Below, one piece after another: positions 8,181 to 16,254 of a DNA stretch of 64,000 nucleotides (its first letter is position 1; every line of letters starts with the position of its first letter). The notes beneath the pieces are model-generated. The model was not told the DNA's origin. It did not search any database and saw only the letters and a list, made by a program, of their open reading frames with translations. Source of the DNA: Paraburkholderia silvatlantica (lineage in GTDB: Bacteria > Pseudomonadota > Gammaproteobacteria > Burkholderiales > Burkholderiaceae). Location: contig NZ_QEOL01000019.1 of assembly GCF_003096715.1 (NCBI RefSeq), forward strand, positions 1 through 64,000, written 5' to 3'. The position numbers were made by a program, and so were the translations under genes.

Positions 8181-8895
8181 TCTCAAGGCCTCCTACGGCT
8201 CGCAGACGGTCCTGGAGAAAATCAACCTGCGCGTGGAAAAGGGCGAGATCGTCAGCCTCATCGGGCCATCCGGTTCGGGTAAGAGCACACTGCTTCGCGT
8301 GCTCATGGGACTGTTGCCGCCCGAAGCCGGTGCGGTGCGCCTGAACGACAAGGTCGTCGACTACGCCAGCAAGGCGGCCGTGCGCGCGCTGCGCTCAGAC
8401 ATTGCCATCGTGTTCCAGCAGTACAACCTGTTCCAGAACATGACCGTGATGGACAACGTGACCATCACGCCCGCGCGCATCAAGGGCTGGCCGCGCGCTG
8501 AAGTCGAGCGCGACGCGAAGCGGCTGCTGGAGCGCGTTGGCCTTGGGCATCGCCTGAAGGCGTATCCCGACGAATTGTCCGGCGGACAACAGCAGCGCGT
8601 CGCGATAGCGCGCGCACTCGCGCTCAAGCCGAAGGTGCTGTTCCTCGACGAGGTTACGGCCGCCCTCGACCCCGAACTCGTGAACGAAGTGCTCGATACG
8701 ATACGCGAGCTCGCCTCGGACGGCATTACGATGTTCATCGTTTCACACGAAATGAGCTTCGTGCGCGAAGTCTCGTCGAAGGTTGTGTTCATGGCCGGCG
8801 GCCATGTGGTCGAAACCGGCACGCCTCAGCAGATCTTCGACACGCCGCAGGAGACTCGTACGCGCGAGTTCGTCGGCAAGATCCTGCGCCATTGA
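8158..8895 (+). CDS. Amino-acid ABC transporter ATP-binding protein
   Basis: A 245-residue ABC ATPase. Walker A is GPSGSGKST, the Q-loop is VFQQYNLF, the signature is LSGGQQQR, Walker B is VLFLDEVTAALD, and the H-loop is VSHEMSF. The QQYNLFQNMTV and HEMSFVREV segments are typical of polar-amino-acid importers (GlnQ/HisP type). Start choice: TTG at 8158 has GGAG at 8147-8150, seven bases upstream, and gives the standard LPQLEIVDLKASYG N-terminus; an upstream TTG at 8107 would add a non-homologous extension. The gene overlaps the preceding permease by 23 bases. Confidence 0.86.
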   Translation: MPQLEIVDLKASYGSQTVLEKINLRVEKGEIVSLIGPSGSGKSTLLRVLMGLLPPEAGAVRLNDKVVDYASKAAVRALRSDIAIVFQQYNLFQNMTVMDNVTITPARIKGWPRAEVERDAKRLLERVGLGHRLKAYPDELSGGQQQRVAIARALALKPKVLFLDEVTAALDPELVNEVLDTIRELASDGITMFIVSHEMSFVREVSSKVVFMAGGHVVETGTPQQIFDTPQETRTREFVGKILRH

Positions 8896-8946
8896 GCAAT
8901 CGCTGGACTGCCAACGCCCACGCATCCCCATTGACAGGTATAGAGA

Positions 8947-10176
8947 ATGACTGACGCAGATTTCACCACCACACTATTTCAGGCGATTGATCGCAATTTC
9001 GACGATGAAATCGCGTTTCTCGCCGACCTCGTGCGCCGACCGTCCGACAATCCCCCCGGCTATTGCGCGGAACACGCCGAACTCACGGCGCAGGCGCTGG
9101 AGACGCTCGGGTTCAGCGTCGAGCGCCATCGCGTGCCGACACCAGTCGTCGAGCTTGCGGGCATGATCAGCGCGACGAATCTCGTCGTGCGGCATCGGTT
9201 CGGTCCGGGCCCCGTGATCGCGCTCAACGCGCACGGAGACGTCGTGCCGCCTGGAGACGGCTGGACCGCCGATCCCTATGGCGCCGAGATTCGGGAGGGC
9301 TGGATGTATGGGCGCGGCGCCGCCGTTTCGAAGTCCGACTTCGCGACCTACGCCTTTGCGCTCAAGGCGCTGATCGATGCACGGGCTTCGCTTGCCGGCA
9401 CGGTCGAACTGCACCTCACCTACGACGAGGAAAGCGGTGGCTTGATCGGTCCAGGCTGGTTGCTCAAGGAGGGCATCGTAAAGCCCGATTATGCCATTTG
9501 CGCTGGATTCTCGTATGCCATTACGACCGCTCACAACGGGGCGATCCATCTGGAAGTGACCGTGCGGGGCAAGTCGGCGCACGCGGCGCGGCCCGATACG
9601 GGCCACGACGCGCTGGAAGCCGCGGTAGGCGTGCTCAACGCACTGTACGCGCACCGCGAGGAACTGCGCCAGATCCGTTCGGCCACCACCGGCATCGAGC
9701 ACCCCACACTCGTCGTGGGGTTGATCGAGGGCGGCATCAATACGAACGTCGTGCCCGACAAGGTCACCCTCCGCCTCGATCGGCGTGTGATCCCCGAAGA
9801 ATCGGCGCAGGCAGTCCTCGCGCAGCTGCAGTCGGTGATCAAGACCGCAGTGGCGTTTCCCGGCATCACGGTCGAGATTCGGGAGGTCCTCGTCACCTCT
9901 CCGCTGCGTTCGATCGAAGGCGCCGGGCGTCTCACGTCCGCGCTACAGCAAGCCGCGGAGGTCACGCTCGGCACGCGCATTCCCGAGGAAGGCGTCCCGC
10001 TTTACACCGACGCGCGGCTGTACTGCGAAGCGGGCGTGCCAACGGTGATTTACGGAGCAGGGCCACGCACGTTGCTCGAAGCGAACGGCCACCGCGCGGA
10101 CGAGCGCGTCAAAGTGGAGGACGTGCGGCTCGCCACGCGCACGCTGGCGCTGGCGCTCAAGAACCTGCTCGGATGA
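8947..10176 (+). CDS. M20-family metallohydrolase (ArgE/DapE-like)
   Basis: A 409-residue M20 peptidase-family protein. It has NAHGDVV (His96, Asp98), a metal-bridging region at YGRGAAVSKSDF where relatives read GRGxxDMKG, the catalytic glutamate in TYDEESGG, and a dimerisation domain beginning near AHNGAIHLEVTVRGKSAHAARP. Enzymes of this family hydrolyse N-acyl or N-carbamoyl amino acids or small peptides. The altered GRGAAVSKSD loop still supplies a possible ligand Asp. Position at the end of the transporter operon suggests it processes the imported compound in the cytoplasm. Confidence 0.82.
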   Translation: MTDADFTTTLFQAIDRNFDDEIAFLADLVRRPSDNPPGYCAEHAELTAQALETLGFSVERHRVPTPVVELAGMISATNLVVRHRFGPGPVIALNAHGDVVPPGDGWTADPYGAEIREGWMYGRGAAVSKSDFATYAFALKALIDARASLAGTVELHLTYDEESGGLIGPGWLLKEGIVKPDYAICAGFSYAITTAHNGAIHLEVTVRGKSAHAARPDTGHDALEAAVGVLNALYAHREELRQIRSATTGIEHPTLVVGLIEGGINTNVVPDKVTLRLDRRVIPEESAQAVLAQLQSVIKTAVAFPGITVEIREVLVTSPLRSIEGAGRLTSALQQAAEVTLGTRIPEEGVPLYTDARLYCEAGVPTVIYGAGPRTLLEANGHRADERVKVEDVRLATRTLALALKNLLG

Positions 10177-10190
10177 TGCCATGAGAAGAA

Positions 10191-10217
10191 GGAAGCGGCG
10201 CGCACGCGCCGCTTTCC
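10191..10217. terminator. Bidirectional terminator between convergent genes
   Basis: AAGCGGCGCG at 10193-10202 is complementary to CGCGCCGCTT at 10205-10214, with AGGA and TCCT-like flanks. It sits in the 47-base gap between the M20 gene (plus) and the GntR gene (minus), so it probably ends both transcripts. Confidence 0.65.
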
Positions 10218-10223
10218 TGGGGC

Positions 10224-10880
10224 TTAGCCGTACGAGCCTTCGGCGAGCCGTTCGATGACGAAGCGGCGCAGGTTCTGCAGATGGGTGCGCATGGCATTGC
10301 GCGCGAGTTCCACATCTTCTGCAAGGCAGGCTTCGAGGATCGCAAGGTGTTCGACGCGATCTTCTTCGATCCGGTTGAACGGCGTGGCGAGTTCGAACAG
10401 GCGGCTATTCGTTCGCACAATGTCGATGGTGCGCGCAAGCACATCGTTGCCGCCCGCGCGGGCCATGAGCGTGTGAATCTGGTCGTCGACCTGCCAGTGA
10501 GCCTGTTCCTGCTGACCACTGCTCAGGGAACGCGTTTTCTTGATGAGCGCCTGTAACTGTTTTTTCTCGATCTTGCCGACCGCCAGCCCCACGGCCTCGA
10601 CCTCGAGCATTTCGCGCACCTTCATGGCCTGAAAATATTCCTGCACGCTCACGAAGCGCACCGAATACGAGCGCGCTCCGGCGCGCACCAGCAGCCCTTC
10701 GCCTTCGAGACGCAACAGCGCCTCGCGCATGGGGGTGCGCGAAATGTTGAGCTCCTCGGCAAGTCTCCCCTCGACCACGGCACCGCCACTGCGTAGCGCC
10801 TTGTCAAGAATCATGCGCCGCAACGTCTGATAGGCGAGCTCCCCGAGTTTTTCCGGACTGGAAGTGGATACGCTAGACAC
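10224..10880 (-). CDS. GntR-family transcriptional regulator, FCD subfamily
   Basis: A regulator of about 218 residues. The N-terminal winged helix-turn-helix contains EGRLAEELNISRTPMREALLRLEGEGLL, and an all-helical FCD effector domain follows (VREMLEVEAVGLAVGK to EDVELARNAMRTHLQNLRRF). FCD domains bind small carboxylates, often with a metal. I prefer the GTG start at 10880 because GGGGAG lies about 10 bases upstream; a GTG at 10898 adds six residues but lacks a ribosome-binding site. The GTATAC-N5-GTATAC site just upstream implies autoregulation, and its twin at 5818-5834 implies control of the divergent catabolic and transport operons. Confidence 0.85.
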   Translation of the reverse strand: MSSVSTSSPEKLGELAYQTLRRMILDKALRSGGAVVEGRLAEELNISRTPMREALLRLEGEGLLVRAGARSYSVRFVSVQEYFQAMKVREMLEVEAVGLAVGKIEKKQLQALIKKTRSLSSGQQEQAHWQVDDQIHTLMARAGGNDVLARTIDIVRTNSRLFELATPFNRIEEDRVEHLAILEACLAEDVELARNAMRTHLQNLRRFVIERLAEGSYG

Positions 10881-10908
10881 AATGATTGATCTCCCCACGG
10901 TGGGGTGA

Positions 10909-10925
10909 GTATACGGTAAGTATAC
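10909..10925. promoter_or_regulatory. Putative GntR operator (GTATAC-N5-GTATAC)
   Basis: GTATAC at 10909-10914 and at 10920-10925, the same core and spacing as at 5818-5834. Read on the minus strand, the spacer and second core give ACCGTATAC, identical to the second half of the divergent-promoter site. It lies directly upstream of the GntR gene. Confidence 0.65.
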
Positions 10926-11002
10926 GGTTTATCAAGTGTACGTCCGAATCCGGAAACGACGCCTGTCCCCACACATTGCCCCCAGAAAGAAGGAAGCTGA
11001 CG

Positions 11003-11230
11003 ATGCCGCTGTACGATTACCGATGCGACGCTTGCGGGCTCTTCGAGGCCGCGCGCAGTGTCGCCGCACGCGACGATGCAGTATCGTGCCCAATTTGTAC
11101 CGAGCCTGCGCTCCGGGTGACGATGGTCGCCCCGCGCCTCGGCAACCGCTCTACCGACGATGTCATGAACGAGGCGGACAAGGGGCGTTATGGAATGCGC
11201 CACGTCAGCTGTTGTTCGTGTTGTTGCTGA
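11003..11230 (+). CDS. FmdB-family zinc-ribbon protein
   Basis: A 75-residue protein that starts MPLYDYRCDACG and continues with a second CPIC pair. This is the FmdB-type putative regulatory zinc ribbon, which binds one zinc through two CxxC knuckles. The family is named from formamidase/amidase operons, where its role is unclear. An AAGGAAG ribosome-binding site precedes the ATG. The C-terminus is unusual: it ends in SCCSCCC, five cysteines in the last six residues. No formamidase is next to it, although the whole region is rich in amide-hydrolysing enzymes. Confidence 0.8.
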   Translation: MPLYDYRCDACGLFEAARSVAARDDAVSCPICTEPALRVTMVAPRLGNRSTDDVMNEADKGRYGMRHVSCCSCCC

Positions 11231-11237
11231 AGTTTGT

Positions 11238-11489
11238 ATGCTCCAGACGTGGCGCGAATTCTCGCCGTTTTCGCCGTACGGCCACGGCGACAAGCTGAGG
11301 GCGGCAGATCCACATGCCTCGGCCTGGGAGTGGGACAACCGTCAGCGCCATGTTGCCGCTGCCATGAACCAGTATGCCCAGATGAAGATCGCGCGGATTG
11401 CGGAGGTGGAAAGGCAGATCGCCGCTGAGGACGATCTCAGTGACCTCTATCGGTCCTCGCTCGGTGCGCTCCTGTTACCCAGTGACTAG
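11238..11489 (+). CDS. Hypothetical protein (83 aa)
   Basis: A possible small protein starting MLQTWREFSPFSPYGHGD, 7 bases after the FmdB-like stop. Its C-terminal half is predicted helical and charged (AAMNQYAQMKIARIAEVERQIAAEDD). I do not recognise it. The close spacing suggests co-transcription with the zinc-ribbon gene. No clear ribosome-binding site is present, so it may not be translated. Confidence 0.4.
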   Translation: MLQTWREFSPFSPYGHGDKLRAADPHASAWEWDNRQRHVAAAMNQYAQMKIARIAEVERQIAAEDDLSDLYRSSLGALLLPSD

Positions 11490-11668
11490 ATCGCGTGGCC
11501 CTGCAGGAACGGCGATTGGAGCCGCCCAATAGAGGAACGGGGAGCACGCATCTTGATCGTTCGCTAACAGTTCCAGGTTCGTGGCTATGCATGGCATGAC
11601 AAATCTGACTGGTCCAACTGAAATCATCACGCAGTCGCACCGCCCGGAACATTTGTTCCTCCGTCACT

Positions 11669-13384
11669 CTAGCGATCGTTCTTGAGTACTGTGTTACGCA
11701 ATACTTGCTGGACGTCAATTTGCAGCAAGCGAATCCGGTAGTTAAACTGACTCAGAGTCAGGCCGATCTGCTGGGCAGCTCTGGACTTGACACCGCCAGC
11801 GCGCACAAGAGCCGCCTCAATATTCTCGCGCTGCCCGTAATCGATACGCCGGGAAAGCGCAAAATGCGCTCCGGCTTCCTCCGTCGACCGGTCTCTCTCC
11901 TGCCCTTTCAGGCCGCCCTCTGTTTCGAGGATCGCCATGACTTCGCCGGCGCCAATTGCTGGTGAATCCGCCAGCAACGTCAGGCGATCAATTACGTTCT
12001 GCAGCTGACGTACGTTTCCTGGCCATGGATAGTGGACAAGTGCCGATAGCGCTGCGCCTGAGAGCCATGCCTTGCGCTTGAATCTCGCGTTCGCTCCCCT
12101 CAGAAAATGCTCGACCAGTGGCGCGACGTCTTCCGGATGCTCCCGCAATGGCGGAAGGTGTATTGGCACGACGTAAATCCGATAGAACAGGTCGAGTCGG
12201 AACATTCCTTGCGCTACGCGCTGCCGCAGGTCCAGATTGGTCGCAGCAACGACACGCACGTCAACACGCCGTTCATCCCGGCCTCCCAGAGGCGTGACGC
12301 AGCGTTCCTGCAGGACGCGCAGCAACTTGACCTGCAGGTTGAGCGGCAGCTCGCCGATTTCGTCCAAAAACAACGTACCACCGTGCGCTTCTTCGAAGCG
12401 CCCCGAGCGGGCTCGCGTTGCACCGGTAAAGGCACCCTTCTCGTGACCAAAAAGCTCCGATTCGAACAGCGCTTCCGGCAACGCGCCACAATTCACGCGC
12501 ACGAAAGGATAGGCGCGGCGAGAACTCGCGAAATGCACCGCATGTGCGAAGCGCTCCTTTCCTGTGCCAGACTCGCCAAGCAGCAGTACCGTCGCGTCGC
12601 TCTGCGCGACCTGTTCAACTTGTCTGACCGCTGCACGGATTTTTTTCGATCCGCCAATAATTCCGTAAGTGGACGAATGGCGATTGAGGGCAAGCTTCAG
12701 CGTGTGGTTTTCCTGTTCCAGCGCTGCGGTATGCGTCTGAACGCGCTCGGCAATCAGGTCGTCCAGACGCAACAGCTGGGAGACTTGCGTAGCGACCTCC
12801 CGCAGGATTTCGAGGTCGGACGTCAGGCTGCGCGAGATGCCACGAAAACGGTTGACGATGAAAACACCGCGCGTTTCGCCCCCAACCCGAATCGGCACAA
12901 AGAACATGGATGTCGTGCCATTCGGCAACGCGCTGCGCGCGACGGTCCGCCACAGATAACTCGGCTCCGAATCGATATCCTGCACGATGGTCAGTTGACC
13001 CGACAGGAACACCCTGCCCGTCATACCCTCGCCCGGTGCGAAGACGCCGCGCGCCATTTCTCCGCGTGTCAGCCCGTAGGCGCATCGCAGCGTCAATTTA
13101 CCAGCCGCATCTGCAAGAAACAGGCGTCCGCGGTTCAGGCCGAGAATTTCCGACAGCAAATGGAATACTTCGCGCAGGTTTTCCTCGGAATTCGAAAACC
13201 GTCCTGCGACTTTCGCAAGTTCGCGGCGAAAGAAAAGCTCCTGCGAGGCCCAGTCGACGTCGATATGAACCTCGACATCGAGGTCCGCCCGCGCAGATGA
13301 GGGCACCAGCCTGTCGGCGCCGTCATCTGCCGCTGGACTGAAAGGTAAGCGAGCGGCCATGCGATCCATTCCCGAACAAAACAT
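11669..13384 (-). CDS. Sigma-54-dependent transcriptional activator (NifA-like, GAF-AAA-Fis)
   Basis: A 571-residue enhancer-binding protein. Residues ~55-205 form a GAF sensor domain; residues ~240-470 form the AAA+ core with Walker A GESGTGKE (270-277), the sigma-54-contacting GAFTGA motif (317-322) and Walker B LFLDEIGE (338-345); the C-terminus has a Fis-type helix-turn-helix (AAQQIGLTLSQFNYRIRLL). The layout matches NifA and related activators that respond to a small ligand. The gene diverges from the nitrile cluster, whose promoter region holds a sigma-54 site and AACAAAT half-sites, so it very likely activates that cluster. An internal ATG at 13366 is an alternative start. Confidence 0.9.
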   Translation of the reverse strand: MFCSGMDRMAARLPFSPAADDGADRLVPSSARADLDVEVHIDVDWASQELFFRRELAKVAGRFSNSEENLREVFHLLSEILGLNRGRLFLADAAGKLTLRCAYGLTRGEMARGVFAPGEGMTGRVFLSGQLTIVQDIDSEPSYLWRTVARSALPNGTTSMFFVPIRVGGETRGVFIVNRFRGISRSLTSDLEILREVATQVSQLLRLDDLIAERVQTHTAALEQENHTLKLALNRHSSTYGIIGGSKKIRAAVRQVEQVAQSDATVLLLGESGTGKERFAHAVHFASSRRAYPFVRVNCGALPEALFESELFGHEKGAFTGATRARSGRFEEAHGGTLFLDEIGELPLNLQVKLLRVLQERCVTPLGGRDERRVDVRVVAATNLDLRQRVAQGMFRLDLFYRIYVVPIHLPPLREHPEDVAPLVEHFLRGANARFKRKAWLSGAALSALVHYPWPGNVRQLQNVIDRLTLLADSPAIGAGEVMAILETEGGLKGQERDRSTEEAGAHFALSRRIDYGQRENIEAALVRAGGVKSRAAQQIGLTLSQFNYRIRLLQIDVQQVLRNTVLKNDR

Positions 13385-13448
13385 GACATGAGGTCGCGAC
13401 GAACCCTTTCGTCGCGCGCGAACAGCGAGGTAACGCCCAATCTATATC

Positions 13449-13474
13449 AACAAATTGTGCATTTGTTAACAAAT
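13449..13474. promoter_or_regulatory. Putative enhancer (UAS) with three AACAAAT half-sites
   Basis: AACAAAT at 13449-13455, its inverse ATTTGTT at 13461-13467, and AACAAAT again at 13468-13474. The middle and right copies form the perfect palindrome TTTGTTAACAAA. The block also contains TGT-N10-ACA (13456-13471), the classical NifA-type upstream activator spacing. It lies about 110 bases upstream of the sigma-54 promoter, a normal enhancer distance. Confidence 0.55.
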
Positions 13475-13582
13475 TCGCGGCACCGCTCCCGGCGCATATG
13501 CATGGGCCGCCGCGGCCTCGACATTCGTTCGCGGGCCTTCGGGACGGGGCCGCCCGTGCGCGACTGCGCGAGCGACGTGAAC

Positions 13583-13598
13583 TGGCGCAGATATTGCC
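13583..13598 (+). promoter_or_regulatory. rpoN-dependent promoter: Sigma-54 (RpoN) promoter of the nitrile cluster
   Basis: TGGCGCA-GATA-TTGCC matches the -24/-12 consensus TGGCACG-N4-TTGCW: GG at 13584-13585, exactly 10 bases, then GC at 13596-13597. Transcription would start near 13609, 48 bases before the ATG at 13657. The divergent sigma-54 activator gene supports this site. Confidence 0.7.
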
Positions 13599-13656
13599 TC
13601 TCATGTCACCGCGCACAGACCTCTCTTCTCCAGTCCATCAGCAAAAGGCTCAACGA

Positions 13657-14463
13657 ATGCATGCACGCGTTGAAACAATGTCTCTGCCCACGAATGCCGT
13701 GGAAAACAGGCGCCCAGCCATCACAATAAGCGGGTTGCACAAGAAGTTCGGCCACGATCCGCTTTACGATACATTCAACCTCGAAATCCCGGCCGGTTCA
13801 TTCACTTCGATCTTCGGACCTAATGGTTGCGGCAAGTCCACACTGATCAACATGATGGCAGGCCTTACGCGGCATGATGGCGGCCAGATCCTGTTCGACG
13901 GCCGTGACGTGCGCGACGTCGCCATTGGCTACGTATTCCAGAACTATCGCGATGCCTTGTTTCCCTGGCGCCGGGCCAGTGAAAACATCGAATATCCGCT
14001 GAAAATCCGCGGCATGGCTCGTGCCCGCCGGCGCGAACGCGTGCAGGAACTGGCTGAACAGTTCGACGTGCGCTTCGACCTGAACCGCTACCCGTATGAG
14101 TTCTCAGGCGGCCAACAGCAGTTGATCTCCATACTGCGCGCGCTCGCACCACATCCCGAAGTCGTATTTCTCGATGAGCCATTTTCGGCGCTCGACTATG
14201 AAACGACGTTGTTCATTCGCGAAAAGCTGCAATCGGTCTTCATGCAAGGCAACCTCACAATGATCCTCGTATCGCACGATCTCGAGGACGCCGTGTATCT
14301 GGCTGACCGGGTGCTCATGCTGACACGGCGGCCGACGCGCGTGGCGGCAATTGTCCCGTTTGACCTCCCCTATCCACGAACTGACTCAACGCTGCACCAC
14401 CCTCAATTCATTGCAGCGAAACGGCGAAGCCTCGAAATCTTTCAACGTGAGGTGCATCGATGA
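13657..14463 (+). CDS. ABC transporter ATP-binding protein (NitT/TauT-type)
   Basis: A 268-residue ATPase. Walker A is GPNGCGKST, the Q-loop is VFQNYRDALFPWR, the signature is FSGGQQQL, Walker B is VVFLDEPFSALD, and the H-loop is VSHDLEDA. The Q-loop Asn-Tyr-Arg-Asp and the SALDYETTL segment are typical of nitrate/sulfonate/taurine-type importers. The start at 13657 is preceded by AAAAGG; a second ATG at 13678 is possible. First gene of the sigma-54 transcript; its stop overlaps the permease start (ATGA). Confidence 0.87.
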   Translation: MHARVETMSLPTNAVENRRPAITISGLHKKFGHDPLYDTFNLEIPAGSFTSIFGPNGCGKSTLINMMAGLTRHDGGQILFDGRDVRDVAIGYVFQNYRDALFPWRRASENIEYPLKIRGMARARRRERVQELAEQFDVRFDLNRYPYEFSGGQQQLISILRALAPHPEVVFLDEPFSALDYETTLFIREKLQSVFMQGNLTMILVSHDLEDAVYLADRVLMLTRRPTRVAAIVPFDLPYPRTDSTLHHPQFIAAKRRSLEIFQREVHR

Positions 14464-15236
14464 TCGGCACACTCGCGGCATGGCGCACGCGCCTCGCGGG
14501 CGCCGGCCTCATCGGTCCGGCCGCGTTGATTGCGCTCTGGGCCATTGCCCACTCCGCGCACTGGGTCACGCCGCATCTGTTACCCGGTCCGCTGGAAACG
14601 TTCAGCACCCTATGGGACGGCGTGATCCACGGTGCGATCTGGCCCGACCTTGGCGCGACGGTGCTGCGTACCGGATATGCCTTCGCCATCGCGTTGGTGG
14701 CCGGGATTCCTGCCGGCGTCCTGCTCGGATCAAGCCCGGTTATCTACCGCACGACAGAGTTCGTCATTGATTTTTTTCGCTCGACGCCTGCCACTGCGAT
14801 GTTTCCGCTGTTCCTGCTGGTTTTCGGCATCGGTGAAGAATCGAAAGTGGCCGTCGCGGCGTTCTCGGCGTGGCTCGTGATCGTGTTCAACACCGCGTAT
14901 GGGGTGATGAACGCGCGCCGAACGCGGATTCTTGCCGCTCGCGTGATGGGCGCATCGAACTGGCGCGTACTGTGCGACGTGATGTTCTACGAATCGCTCC
15001 CCCAGACGTTTATCGGCCTGCGGCTCGGGGTGTCGTATGCGCTCGTCGTGATCATCGTTGCAGAGATGTTTATCGGTTCGTCGGACGGCATGGGGCGTCG
15101 GATCATTGACGCCGAGCAGGTCTACGACCTGGCCCAGATGTACGCCACCATCATCGCAACTGGCTGCATCGGCTATTGCGTCAACCTCGGCTTCCTGCTA
15201 CTCGAACGGAGTTTCGTGAAGTGGGCAGGCAAATAG
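14460..15236 (+). CDS. ABC transporter permease (NitT/TauT-type)
   Basis: A 258-residue inner-membrane protein with six likely helices. It carries the BPD permease motif VMGASNWRVLCDVMFYESLPQ (EAA-like loop) and the family signature FRSTPATAMFPLFLLVFGIGEESK. It acts with the ATPase and binding protein on either side to import a small ligand. Confidence 0.87.
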   Translation: MIGTLAAWRTRLAGAGLIGPAALIALWAIAHSAHWVTPHLLPGPLETFSTLWDGVIHGAIWPDLGATVLRTGYAFAIALVAGIPAGVLLGSSPVIYRTTEFVIDFFRSTPATAMFPLFLLVFGIGEESKVAVAAFSAWLVIVFNTAYGVMNARRTRILAARVMGASNWRVLCDVMFYESLPQTFIGLRLGVSYALVVIIVAEMFIGSSDGMGRRIIDAEQVYDLAQMYATIIATGCIGYCVNLGFLLLERSFVKWAGK

Positions 15237-15270
15237 AGACTCTTCTGGCAATTTACCTTGCGGGGCCTGC

Positions 15271-16254
15271 ATGAAACTAGCAAATCTACTGGCTGCGACA
15301 AGCGCGGCAATGGCGCTCCTTGCCGCCACTCCCGCTCACGCAGTGGACAACGTCACCGTCGCATGGCTGCCGATCATGCAGACAACGGCCTTCTACGTCG
15401 CCATGGAAAACGGCCTGTTCAAGAAGGCGGGTATTGAGATCCATGCAGTCCGCTTCGAGAATCCAAACCAGATCGTGGACGCGCTTGTCTCCGGGCAGGC
15501 AGATGTTGGTGCCCCTGGCACAGCAGGGGGCATCACCGCACTTGCCGAATCACGCTTTCCTGGCACGTTCAAGGTGTTCGGCCTCGAAGGCGGCAGCATC
15601 AAAGCGGGTCGCATCAACGATGGCCTGATCGTAGCCAACCAGTCGTCAATCCATTCGTTCGCGGACCTCAAGGGTAAGAGCCTCGGCCACCTGCCGGGCA
15701 TCCAGTGGCGCACTATCGCGCGCTACATGGTGCGAAAGGCGGGTCTCGACCCAGACCACGACGTACGCCTGCAAGATATCGCCACAGGCTTGCAGGTTCC
15801 GTCCGTCGCGTCCGGCAGCGTTGACGCGACGCTCTCGCTCGAGCCCGTCGGATCGATCGCAGTCGCCTCTGGCGAAGCAAAGCGCGCAGTGGTCAATCCG
15901 GCTGAGGTCATGATTGCAGAGCCGTTCTACTCAGGTGTTTCCGTTCTCACCACGCGCTTCATTCGGGCGCATCCGGACACCGCCCGAAAGATCGTCGATG
16001 TGCTCGATGAGGCGACACGCATGACAAACGCTTCCTTCGACACCTACCGTCCCCTGATCGCGCGCTATGCCGCCATCGAACCCGGGCAGGCCCGCATTGT
16101 CGCGCAGCCCTATCTGCGTGCATGGAACGACATAGACACGACCGACATCGCATCTTACCAGGCCCTCGTCGACGTATTCCAGAAAGAAGGTGTCCTAAAG
16201 CAGCACGTCGACGTTTCCTCCCTCATCCTGAAACCCAAGGACTTCAACCAATGA
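15271..16254 (+). CDS. ABC transporter substrate-binding protein (NMT1/SsuA-like)
   Basis: A 327-residue periplasmic protein with a signal peptide (MKLANLLAATSAAMALLAATPAHA). The mature start DNVTVAWLPIMQTTAFYVAMENGLF and the segments DALVSGQADVG and GKSLGHLPG are typical of the SsuA/THI5-like binding-protein family. It delivers ligand to the preceding permease and ATPase. Its stop overlaps the start of the nitrilase gene by 4 bases, tying substrate capture to hydrolysis. Confidence 0.85.
   Translation: MKLANLLAATSAAMALLAATPAHAVDNVTVAWLPIMQTTAFYVAMENGLFKKAGIEIHAVRFENPNQIVDALVSGQADVGAPGTAGGITALAESRFPGTFKVFGLEGGSIKAGRINDGLIVANQSSIHSFADLKGKSLGHLPGIQWRTIARYMVRKAGLDPDHDVRLQDIATGLQVPSVASGSVDATLSLEPVGSIAVASGEAKRAVVNPAEVMIAEPFYSGVSVLTTRFIRAHPDTARKIVDVLDEATRMTNASFDTYRPLIARYAAIEPGQARIVAQPYLRAWNDIDTTDIASYQALVDVFQKEGVLKQHVDVSSLILKPKDFNQ

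Noticed and set aside
12107..13300. Plus-strand open frame (397 codons) over the sigma-54 activator
   Set aside because: Antisense to the intact GAF-AAA-Fis protein; no recognisable domain.
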